Below, piece after piece: positions 1 through 10,768 of a DNA stretch of 64,000 nucleotides; within the stretch, counting starts at the first letter, position 1; each line of letters opens with the position of its first letter. The notes beneath the pieces are model-generated. The model made no database searches and was not told the origin of the DNA. It saw nothing but the letters and a program-made list of their open reading frames with translations. The position numbers were made by a program, and so were the translations under genes. Source of the stretch: Ligustrum vulgare (Eukaryota > Streptophyta > Magnoliopsida > Lamiales > Oleaceae); contig OY743171.1 in NCBI GenBank assembly GCA_963555705.1, forward strand, positions 26,654,852-26,718,851. The letters are read 5' to 3'.

Positions 1-114
1 CCAATTGATAAATTTAGCATTGGTACATTAAGGAGCACTCTATCAGTGTTATTCATGAATTAAAATTTTCTTGTGATGTAGTTGATATTTCCTACTTTTG
101 GTTAAATATAATAG

Positions 115-246
115 AAAGTTTGGAGGCATTTTACTGCATCAGATGAAGTAGTCCATGACGAGTTCAAACTTCCAGGTTTAGCTAAACTTAAAGGTTCTTG
201 GCGGAGCTATCTGGATGCAAGTGGAGGAGGACATGGGGACACGATG
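115..246 (+). CDS. Orphan exon-like segment, unidentified protein
   Basis: A 132-nt segment is open for 44 codons and bounded by a plausible acceptor (ending ATAG at 114) and a donor (GTAAAC at 247), both phase 0. It reads as balanced protein, with stretches such as HDEFKLPGLAKLKGSW and SYLDASGGGHGDTM, in contrast to the AT-rich, stop-rich DNA around it. I do not recognise the family. It could be an internal exon of a gene that begins left of the window, or a captured or decayed fragment. No further exon is evident before the SINE insertion at 1811. Confidence 0.3.
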
Positions 247-1810
247 GTAAACTTTTCTACACGTCACAATGATCGTTTGAATTACTCAGAGATGAAATTT
301 ATGTTGATACCAACTCTTTTTTATCGACATAAAATTTGATTATATATAATATTGCATCAAACGTGATATAATTATTGATTAACAAATAATTCATTAAGAT
401 TATCATATTTACTTCTGTATAATTTACTGTGAATGTAATTTTTAAATACCGTTTTCAACACAAGCGTGAATAAAATTAATAAAATGATACTTAACAAAAG
501 AATAAAACTCAACTGCAAACAGAAAGTTAAAATTGAATAAACAGAAACGAATTTAATTTAAATAAATAATTCTATTTTATTTTATTTTATAAAAGAAAAA
601 TTATTGTAATTTAATACAAAGAAATAAAAAAATTGTGTTCTATATTTTGTATTATTTTTAACTTTATGCGTACATTATTTATTTTGTGGTTGAAAATAAG
701 TTTGAAAAAAATGATGTTTTGATTAATGAGTACCATTAAACAATATTTTTATTGTTATTTGTATATTTTGATTACGATTACGGGATGCAAATAATGGTTA
801 TTTATTAATGCGTTAGTCTTTCGAGAACGATCTCCTATGAAATTGTGTTTAATACTTCGATATATAAGTAAAGAATATTTGGTCAAAAATCTTTTGAAGT
901 AAAATTTACAAAGAAGCGTGATGGACCGAAAGATTTAAGAAATATTGTTAATTATTTATGGTGGATTATATATCGCCTTTATCATTGATATTGTTCAAAT
1001 CTTGTAATCATAATTTTAATTTTAAATTTATCATTTTGTTTATGATATTCCTAACATGTTTTTACATATGTTGAAAATCCCGTTTTACTATGTCAAGATT
1101 AACTATTAGAAGAGAATTTGAAATTACTAAAAAAAGATTAGAAGAATTAGAGTTACAATTAGAAATAATAAAATAAATTTAGAAGAAATAAGAAGGCTTC
1201 AAGGAGAAGTAAAATTATTGAAATCTAAGATTCAAAATTAAATAAATAGAATTAATAATTTAAATTAAAATATTTAGTTTTATAACTTATGAATTTAAAA
1301 CCCTTAATAGAATTAAATTCTTCATAAATAAACGACTTTAAATATTTAAGAGAAGATACAGTTAAACAACTAGAAACTATAAAAGAAGATTTAAGAAATT
1401 ATAATTGATTAGATTATGCAATAAGAGAACGTTCATTTACAAATATTTCAGAATTGACTAGAAGTATAGTTAATAGAAAGAATAATTAGCGATTTAAAAA
1501 AAAAAAATTGAAGAATTAAACATAATTATCAAAGAAGAAACTTTAACATATAATAATATATTTTACATATTTTATGTTAACAATAAATTTAGAGTCATAA
1601 ACATATCTTTAAAAGCTTGTTTGATAATGGTAAAACTATTACGACAACTTTTCAAACTCAATCTCAACCATCTATTTTTAGTCAAGTCCACTCACTTTTA
1701 ATTTTTCAAACATTTTTAAAACTCTAAAATAATATTCTACTTGTCATTCTTATTGTGCTTTTAACAAGATCCTAGAAGACATACACTCGCAAGTCATCAC
1801 AAGTCAAAGA
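247..1810. other. AT-rich intergenic DNA with short decayed open stretches
   Basis: No gene is supported here. Between about 1090 and 1560 several short stretches read as Lys/Glu/Leu/Ile-rich, coiled-coil-like peptides (for example 28 codons from the ATG at 1090) broken by stops. This could be the remains of a decayed element, but base composition alone would also favour such codons, so no identity is given. Confidence 0.4.
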
Positions 1811-1827
1811 AAAAAACAAATACACCA

Positions 1828-2045
1828 AAGTCCTCTTTCCCTAGTGGTTAAGACTGAGGTATTGCTGGCTGAGGTTCCGTGTTCGAGTCTTCTTACCAGC
1901 AGGGTGGAACTGTGCCTCTCCAAAAAAATCTCTCATACGCGTAGGGCCAAGCGGTGTATACTAACCCGTAGGGCCAGGCCGGAGGGAGGTTTTCTGGAGT
2001 ATGGGGCCGCAGTGCGGTGGGGCCAGTCACCTGTATAAAAAGTTT
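1828..2045 (+). mobile_element. SINE unit 1 (tRNA-related head)
   Basis: The head has an A-box-like TAGTGGTTAAGA (1842-1853) and a B-box-like GTGTTCGAGTC (about 1879-1889), spaced as in a RNA polymerase III internal promoter. The body is GC-rich and contains a repeated GTAGGGCCA motif. It cannot fold as a functional tRNA gene, and no anticodon arm is convincing. Confidence 0.55.
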
Positions 2046-2065
2046 ACCCAACACAGTTTGCCCCC

Positions 2066-2311
2066 AGGGCACATCTCCAAGTGGCAAAGGGGATGGGTGG
2101 TAAGTGCTCAGCGCAGCTGTGTGCTTGGTTCGATTCCCCGCAAGGTGGAATTGGCCTTGTGGCAAACGGGAGTTATTGAGATTTGCTCATGCTTACCATA
2201 AGCCCTTCCATCCTGGCTACTTGAAAGCATAACTTGAATTTACCTTCCCGAACCAATGGTCTTGGGCGTGGTCGGTTCGGGCCCTCAGGGTGTGGGCTAC
2301 ACCTTTTTTTT
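2066..2311 (+). mobile_element. SINE unit 2 (Au-like, T-rich 3' end)
   Basis: An A-box-like AAGTGGCAAAGGGG (2079-2092) and a good B-box GGTTCGATTCC (2127-2137) are followed by a body ending GTGTGGGCTACACC and a T run. A T-rich 3' end is usual for several plant SINE families. Assignment to the Au-type group is from memory of the general layout and is tentative. Confidence 0.55.
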
Positions 2312-2334
2312 AAAAAACAAATACGCCACAAACC

Positions 2335-2794
2335 CACGCTACCCCACACACACTCTCTCTCCCCCTCCCGCCATTCATATTATCCATTATACCACCACGA
2401 CCCACGTCACCACCAACCACACGGACGCGGTTCATACCTTCTGCGGTTGGCCTCCTAGTCATATCAATCCGGCAAGTCTTGCTCTTAACTTTTAGCCTTT
2501 TTTCATGTTCTTAAATTTTTTAACCTTGTAGTTACTTGCTGTTTATTCTGATGCGGTCACTGCTTTGAGGAATATTAATTATTCAACTTGGAAAAGATCG
2601 AGGCTAGTTATAGAGAATTTCGCTACGTGGTTGCTTTGAATTGGGAAACGGATGCTTAGGGGGTTCTTTTTCTCGATATTAGAGGATGATTACCTGAATA
2701 AAGAGTTTGTATTCCGATTAAATTCCAGATAGGATTTAAGCATCTGGATTTTTTATGATTTTAGATTTTTGTTGAGGTTATTATTTGTTAACTT
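2335..2794 (+). promoter_or_regulatory. Putative SPL promoter-proximal region and 5' leader
   Basis: A pyrimidine-rich patch (CTCTCTCTCCCCCTCCC, about 2354-2370) like those near plant transcription starts lies 425 bp before the SPL ATG. The rest is T-rich and may include a 5' UTR intron. No clear TATA box was seen. The transcription start is an inference. Confidence 0.3.
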
Positions 2795-3393
2795 ATGGAA
2801 GCCAGAATTGGAGATGAAACTCAGCTTTATTACGGTCTGCCTTCCACGGATTTGAGGACAGTGGGGAAGAGAAGTCTGGAATGGGATCCCAGTGATTGGA
2901 AATGGGATGGGCATCTATTCGTTGCTTCTCGAGTCAATCCCAATCCTTCTAATCACCAGGGCAGACAATTTTTTCCACTTGAAAGTGGAATTACTGCAAC
3001 TAGGGATTCTTCGAACAGCTCTTCCTCTTGCTCCGAGGAATCAAATCAAGGGGCTGAGAAAGAAAAGAGGGAATTGGAGAGGAAAAGGAAACTTGTCTTA
3101 GTTGAAGATGATAATTTGGCAGATGAGGGCAGCAATCTTATGCTAGAGCTCGGGGGTCAAGGCTATCCAATGATGGAGAGGAACACGGGGAATGGGGATG
3201 GAACATCCGGGAAGAAGACTAAATTTTCTGGAGCCACCACAAATCGTGCAGTTTGCCACGTTGAGGACTGCGGGGCTGATCTGAGTAAGGCTAAAGATTA
3301 TCACAGACGGCACAAGGTTTGTGAGATGCATTCAAAGGCTAGTAGGGCACTTGTTGGGAATCAAATGCAACGATTCTGCCAACAGTGTAGCAG
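2795..3393 (+). CDS. SPL1: SPL exon 1: N-terminus and first SBP zinc finger
   Basis: It starts at the ATG giving [10 protein letters not shown], the typical start of the large SPL proteins, and includes the conserved [10 protein letters not shown] block. From residue 154 ([10 protein letters not shown]) it encodes the first zinc-binding structure and the start of the second, ending at CQQCSR. The donor is AG|GTAGAT. The intron position after CQQCSR is the conserved one within the SBP domain. Confidence 0.92.
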
Positions 3394-6300
3394 GTAGATC
3401 CTAACCCTTCACTTGCTTATCTGTATGGTTATATTTACCAAGTCACCTAGCATTATCTTGTGAAGTCTTTCAGGTTATTAACAGATCCTGATAATTATGT
3501 TGAGTATCTCTTTGATCAGATTTGATTTTTACTAAATCATCGGTTTTTCATTCTGCGTTATCAGAGTCCAACACTGGTGCCTTTTTGACTTAGGGTAATG
3601 CATTAATATTCTTTGAAGTAATGGAGTTATACGGTCACTAGTTCCACATGATTTTAATTTGAGCATAGTCATAATGTCTGTCTAAACTTACAAGTGATTT
3701 CTGTTCTTAGACACCCATATTTTACACATTTTTGCAGGTTTCATGCACTTCAAGAGTTTGACGAAGGAAAACGCAGTTGCCGTCGACGTTTAGCTGGTCA
3801 CAATAAAAGGAGGAGGAAATCTCAACCTGAAAATGTTAACGAAAATAAACATGGCAAAAAGCACGATTGTTGGCATTAATGTGACGGAACAAAGGATTGA
3901 AGACATAGTTGAGAAGGTGGGCTGTGAAAAAGGTAATTGGCCGCTGAATTACCTGGGATTACCCCTTGGTGGAAATCCTAATACTTTTCCTTTTTGGAAC
4001 CCAGTGGTTGAGAAAATTGCAAGAAGATTGGAAGGGTGGCACAAAGGCTGTCTATCAAGAGGAGGCCGACTTGTGCTCTTGCAATCGGTTTTGGGGAGTA
4101 TTCCAACATATTTCATGTCAATTTTTAGAATGCCTTGGAAGGTGGTTAAGTTGATTGAGAAGATGATGAGGGATTTCTTCTGGGAAGGAAGAGGGGAGGG
4201 ATTTAGTGATCATCTAGTCAAATGGGAAGTTGTCACAAAATCCAAGGAAAAAGGAGGTCTAGGGATTGGGAATCTTCATTTGAGAAATTTGGCGCTTCTT
4301 GGCAAATGGCTTTGGCGGTTCCCTTTTGAATCTAACTCACTTTGGCACTCTATTATCATTAGTCGGTATGGTCTCCACTCAAATGGACGGGATGCATGCA
4401 TGGAAATTAATTCCACTTATCGGGCACCATGGAAATCCATTACAAAAGTTTGGAATGCTTTTCAGGTAAACACCAGATTTGTGGTAGGGAAAGGGGATAC
4501 AATTCGGTTCTGGCTTGATAAATGGATGGGTGACCAAACTCTTCAAACATTATTCCCTCGCCTCTTTCGGTTATCTAACAATAAACACTCCGCTATCAAC
4601 GGCATTATATCCGTAACACCAAATTCTACGCCCACTTGGAACCTTGGTTTTCTTAGAAATTTTAATGATAGAGATATAGAAGAATTTACCTCCCTTTCCA
4701 TTTTGCTTGAAAAAATCACTATTGATCCACTTTCATTGGATAAAAGAATTTGGACTGGTCACCCATCGGGCTCTTTTTCATGCAAATCCTTCTTCGATCT
4801 TCTTTGTCAATCCCCTACTGATTCTAACTTCCCCCAATTTAAATTTATTTGGAAAGGTATGATTCCTACAAAAGTCAAAGTTTTTGCTTGGTTGGTGTCT
4901 TTGGGGAAGGTCAATACTTGGGATTTATTACAACTTAAGAGACCTGGTTGGTTTATTTCCCCATCATTTTGCATCATGTGTAAAAAGGCCAATGAAACCA
5001 TTGATCACTTATTGATCCATTGTGAATTAGCAAAACAAATTTGGGATAGACTGCTGGATTTGTTTGGAGTATGGAGTGTTATGCCTAGACGTTGGGCGGA
5101 TTTGATTATTATCAAATGGGATTTTGGGGATAACAAGGAAAGAAAGAAGGAGATTTGGAAAATGTTTGTTATGGCAGCAGCATGGATGATATGGACAGAG
5201 AGGAATAAAAGGATTTTTGACAATGCAGAAAGAACGATAGAAGATATTTGGGAAAACATGATATTTCTCACGGGTTTATGGGCTCGAGCAGTCAATATAT
5301 TTACTGGTTTAGATGATTTTCTTTTTCGTTTACATCCCAAGTGCTCTTTGAATTGTAGTTATGGGTAATCCGTAGACTAGTATATAGTCCTGTTGCCTTA
5401 CCATAGCTTCAATCATTTTTGTGTTGGACTACTCGTTCACAACTTCATTTGTAATTTTTGGATTGTTCAATGAAATTTGAGTTTCTTATCAAAAAAAAAA
5501 AAAAAATGTTAACGATAACAATCCATTGAATCATAACCATGCGAGTGGATATCTATTGATGACCTTACTGAAGATACTCTCCAACATGCATTGTAAGTAA
5601 ATGGTGGACATCGTGTCTTATACGAACTGTTTCACATAACTTATTGGTCATCATTTTTCCTTCTAAGCTTATGACAACTTCAATTAATTTGTTCTGGGTT
5701 CCCTGAGTCGCAGCCAATAGATCAAACCATAAAGATGATCAGGATATGTTGTCTCATCTTCTACACAGCCTTGCTAGCCAGAGGTCTTTGCATGGGGAAA
5801 CAAGCATATCTGGATATCCAAAGGAATCTCAAAACTTGCCGAACTATCTCCCTTATTTAGGAAGTTCAGAATTCTTGCATTCCTTGCTCTCAAACAGTTC
5901 TCAAGGCCAAGGACCTGGAGAACATCTTAGTACAATTCCTGCTGATGAAATGCTGACTAAGGATGGAAATCTACAAACCATAAATTCTCAAAGACCAGGC
6001 GTTATGTTCCCCGACCATGGTATTTCTCCAATTGATGCAGAAGGCAAGGACTGTTCTGCTGGGAGAAGCAAACTGAATAATTTTGATTTGAATGACGTTT
6101 ATGTTGATTCTGATGATGGCATGGATGATGTCAAAAGATCTCCCGTCCCTGTGGATCTGAGGACCAGTTCTATTGAGTTCCCTTCATGGGTACAGCAAGA
6201 ATCACATCAGTCAAGTCCTCCTCAGACAAGTGGAAATTCAGATTCAGGATCTGCCCAATATCCTTCCAGTTCCAGTGTGGATGCGCAGGTATATTTTAAT

Positions 6301-9300
6301 ATGCTATTTAACTTATTGGGTATGTTCTATGTTATTTGCGGTCTTTCTTTTACTAATATTGTACCATATAAATCTGAAGCAAGGAATGACCTATGAGCAT
6401 CATAGTATAGAGCTGAAAACCCGTTGTCACAAGGAAGTTTGATTCAGATTTTCTATAATTAGGTGATCACGGGTCATTAGGGGGCCACACTTTGTTAGGT
6501 GACTCCTAAAATTTTGTGGTTATACAAAGCTTTTTCACTCATATTTTTCATACTGAACTGTCTTTAACTTCCTTTCCAGAAACATTTTATTGCAATTCCT
6601 ATTAGATGTTCCAATAGTCAGAATGAATCAATACATCAGCGATTAAAAATCATTCAGATCAATACAAGTCATCTACTTTAAATATAATGAGCCTATCCAC
6701 TATGTGTTCACTTATTTATTTGATTTCTCACTCATAGGCTTCTAGAGGTTTTCTGAACTTGGATTCTTTGCGCCTCTAATTTGATGTCTCGTCCTTTTGT
6801 TTGAGTGTACAAAATCACAACACTAATTCTTACCATAAGTTATCCTAAAATTTCAGACGAACATGCCTTAGTGGGGCAAGTCTTTACCTACATCCAACAA
6901 GAAGTTACGTCCCAATAAATTGGGGGCCAGTCTATGTCTATTGAAAGGTCCAACAAGATCAAATCTGATGTGATCCCGGGAAGGAATTAGGAAGAACATG
7001 CAGAAAACGCATGGAAAGTTTCGAATTCAGGTTGGAAGGACGGTAAAATGGAGACCTGAGCCTCGCGACTCAAGAACCCAAGGTATATTAAACTTTAGAC
7101 CCGTTAAGATGCGGAGACAAGAACCAACATGAGTTGAATACCACAAAGGTTGCCCACGCCTTTGATAAGTTTGAGGATGTTCAACAAGAACAAGATTTGA
7201 GAGAACACTCAGCACAATTTTTATTAATCAAAAGTCTAATTATTACAATGAAGAAATAGCATATAAATAAGTAAAAAAATGACATAACAACTAGGGTAGC
7301 CACTATAGAGGTACAAAATCCTTAGAAAATAATTAAAAACGGAATTTAATCTAAAAATACACTAAAAATGCGCAAAAACCCTAATTCCCGTCTGCATAAT
7401 TGACTTACTGTTTTGAAGCTCAAACTGATGGAATTTGACCATAAAATCGTGGGCTCAAGGGCTTTAGCCCATGAGTTTTGCTCAGTGGCCCGTTTTTACT
7501 CGAAAAACACATTATGCATCCAGTTCTGACATGGTTGATTGGTTTGACTTGAAAATTTAACTTTTTGTCAAGCCAACTATAATTCGTATCATTCCCTCCT
7601 TCAAGATGATTCGTCCCGAATCATAGCTTTGTTCATGATGTACAACTGCCCCACCTGGATCAAATGGGAAATTCTGACCTTCATGACATGAATTCAATAA
7701 ATTGTACCCCCTCACTTGGTAGACAAAGGTATTGAAGCATAAACTTGATTGGCCAAGGCGAATGTGGCTCAAGCTTCCAAGTGTAATCAACCAGCAAGAA
7801 AGAGTCAAATAAAATGGGAAGGGAAATATTAGTTTCTCCTTGTACAAGGTATGGATCCTTATACTCGTGATACAACACTTCCACTTCTTTTTGCACCACG
7901 AGGCCCTTCTCTTCACCTCCAACAATCATTTCACTTTCTGGCTCATTCTCTTCTATTTCTTCTCTCAAACTTAACCACTTCTTCTAAGTTCTAACTCCAC
8001 ATTCTCACGCTCAACCACCTCTTTTAAATTTTTGGACTCAACCACCTCTCCTAATTTTTCATGCCCAATCTCCATTTCCACATTACCATTCTTTTGCTCA
8101 TGTACCTCATCGACAATCTTATCATCCTGTTGAGGCACATCCTCATCACTACTCAGTTTTTTATTTTCTACCTCGAAATTCGAAGTTTGTTCAACTATTT
8201 CAATTTTCAACTCCCCCTCCTCCTCCTCAACATTCTCATTGCGAGGTTTTTCTTGCAATTTAACTACCTTTTCACCCTTCCGTGCAATAATATTTTGTTT
8301 TAGACGTTTTAATAGCCTCCTCAAACATAACTTTGGGTCACTCTCCTCCGTCACCTTTTTTGTATCTTCAAGTGCTTGTTCTAATGTTAAATCACCTAGT
8401 ACAACTGATCTCCCATCCTTAAAAAATCTGTATATGTGCATACTCTCATCATAATCTGCCCTCCTCTCACGTCTACATGGTTTTCCTAACAATATATGAC
8501 AAGACTCTAGAGGCTAGTCGTCACACCATACTTCATCAATATATTTCCCACGAGTGATAGTCACTAAAACTTGTTTAGTCACATTGAACTTCCCACACTC
8601 CTTTATTCATGTCATTCTTTAAGGTCTAGAATGAGGTACTAGAGTTAATCTCAATTTCTCAACCAGTGTGATATTAACCAAATTAGAGAAATACTCCCCA
8701 TCAATAGCTAAACTACAGACCTTATCACCCACAAAACATCTAGTTTTGAAAACAGAACTCGAACCATAATTCATCTCTTTCGTGGCGATTCAAAAATATC
8801 TCAAGAATAGACATCAAATGGAAGAAGAATTTGATATGAGTAATAAGATCTTTAAGGGAACTCAATAAAGTGATTCTTGAATTTTTGATTTTTTTTTTCT
8901 TTTTTGATGAATTTTCGGAATAAAAAAAATGATTTTTTTTTTTTTTTTTAAAAATCTGAAAAATTCACTACGAATATGGGAAAACAAATGAGACTTAATT
9001 TGGACGAAAAATAGACGTAAAAACAATTTTGAAATTTTCTGGATCAAATACTCTAAGAAACTTAAGAAAAATAAAACACTCAACTACAAGATATGGATAA
9101 TCCATATGGAAGAATCGATAATAAACATAAGAATTAAATTGGGATAGAATAAACGAAAAAAATCTGAATTCAGAGTCTAGCTCGGATACCAGATGATGTG
9201 ATCCCAGGAGGGAATCATGAAGAACATGCGGAAAACGCCGAGAAAGTTTCAAATTCAGGTAGGAATGGACGGTAATATGGAGACTCGAGTCTCGCGACTC

Positions 9301-10732
9301 AAGAACCCAAGGTTTATTATTAAACCTTAGACCTGTTAAGATGTGGAGACAAGAACCAACATGGGTTGAACGCCACAAAGGTTGCCCACGCCTTTGATAC
9401 GTTCGAGTTTGGTGAACGCTACAAAAATTCGAATAATCTTTGATGAGTTTGAGGATGTTCAATAAGAACAAGATTTGAGAGAAAACATTCAACACAATTT
9501 TTATTAATCAAAAGTCTAATTATTACAATGAAGAAATAGCATATAAATAAGTAAAAAATGACTTAACAACTAGGGTAGTTGCTATAGAGGCACAAAACCC
9601 TAACAAAATAATTAAAAATGGAATTTAACCTAAAAATGCACTAAAAATTCGCGAAAACCCTAATTCCTGTCTGAATAATTGACTTACTGTTTTGAAGCCC
9701 AAAATGATGGAATTTGTCCATAAAGTCATGGGCTCAAGGGCTTTAGCCCATGAGTTTTGCTCATTGGCCCGTTTTTACTCGAAAAACACATTATGCATCC
9801 AGTTCTGACATGGTTGATTGGTTTGACTTGAATATTTAACTTTTCGTCAAGCCCGCTATGATTCTTTTTTAATCTGTTCAAGTATTCTCATACATTAAGA
9901 TGCTATTAATGTATTCTCATACATTAATAGGATAGAACTAAAAAAATAAATGAATAAATAAATAAAAATCCATTTTCTTCGGAATACGCAAGCTGCCCAA
10001 ACCGCTCTCCTTTTCATTTAATCACTGATGTCTTCCTTTGATGAGAATCAATACGATCTTTATAAGGCTCCTCCGAATGAAATCCAATGGGATCCAGAGA
10101 GATTCCGTCTTCATCCATAGGATGCCAAGTACCGGGATAGATCGAAAGTTCAATTCTATCTGAACTACTCATTTTCAAATGAAATCCTTGTTCACAAATA
10201 TTTGTTTTTGAATTAAAAAATTTCTTATAATTTAATCCATAACAATTTTTGCATTGAAATGTAAGATCCTAATTTTTGTTACAGCCCTATTATGGGAATT
10301 TTGTCCTTTAACAACCTAACAATCAATAGAAAAGCATAGCTGATCTAACGAGCGTTTCATATAAATTGCCTTAACTGGATTGGTTTTTCCATCACATGAA
10401 ATACCAGTAGCAGTAAACAATTTCTTTTGACCCTCTATAATCCTTTGCATTCGAGTTTTCCTTCATTAATAATTGAATGTAAATTACCCAAAATTTTCCA
10501 ACTTGCATGTACCAGAAGATTTAAAAACCTTCCTCTGCATTTTTTTGTTGATGATTTGGCCAAGTTATTTTTAATTTTTCTATGATTTGAAATTTAAAAC
10601 TACCTACTAACTTCTTTTAAGCCTTAGTTAGTATCAACTGAACTATTACATGTGATCTAGATCTATTTTTCTTGTTTTGATTCTTAAGTAATGTGAAGAA
10701 AAAAATTATCGTAGAAATTATTTTTATTTATT

Positions 10733-10768
<36 letters not shown>

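Larger units (their letters stand above)
1811..2328 (+). mobile_element. Two-unit tRNA-derived SINE insertion with target duplication
   Basis: Two tRNA-related units lie head to tail between copies of a 17-bp direct repeat (AAAAAACAAATACRCCA at 1811-1827 and 2312-2328, one mismatch). The repeat looks like a target site duplication enclosing both units. This suggests that a dimeric SINE was inserted once, or that one SINE landed inside another. The insertion ends about 470 bp upstream of the SPL start codon, so it could influence that promoter. Confidence 0.6.
6966..9869 (-). mobile_element. M1: non-autonomous Ty3-type LTR element, antisense in SPL intron 3
   Basis: Two direct LTRs (6966-7591 and 9194 to about 9869, both beginning TGATGTGATCCC) enclose 1.6 kb of internal DNA. 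On the minus strand, a primer site like that for initiator Met tRNA follows the right LTR and a purine-rich tract precedes the left LTR. The interior encodes only a retropepsin-like region and an acidic linker, with no gag, RT or integrase. The right LTR has an extra segment of about 50 bp and a degraded outer end, so no clean target duplication could be defined. Confidence 0.8.

Noticed and set aside
1828..2140. Possible tRNA genes from A-box and B-box matches
   Set aside because: No acceptor stem pairing or proper anticodon arm. The heads belong to SINE units with a target duplication.
3833..3842. A start codon for the LINE ORF within SPL exon 2
   Set aside because: The ATG at 3833 lies in target DNA, not in the LINE. 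The LINE is 5'-truncated and has no own start here.
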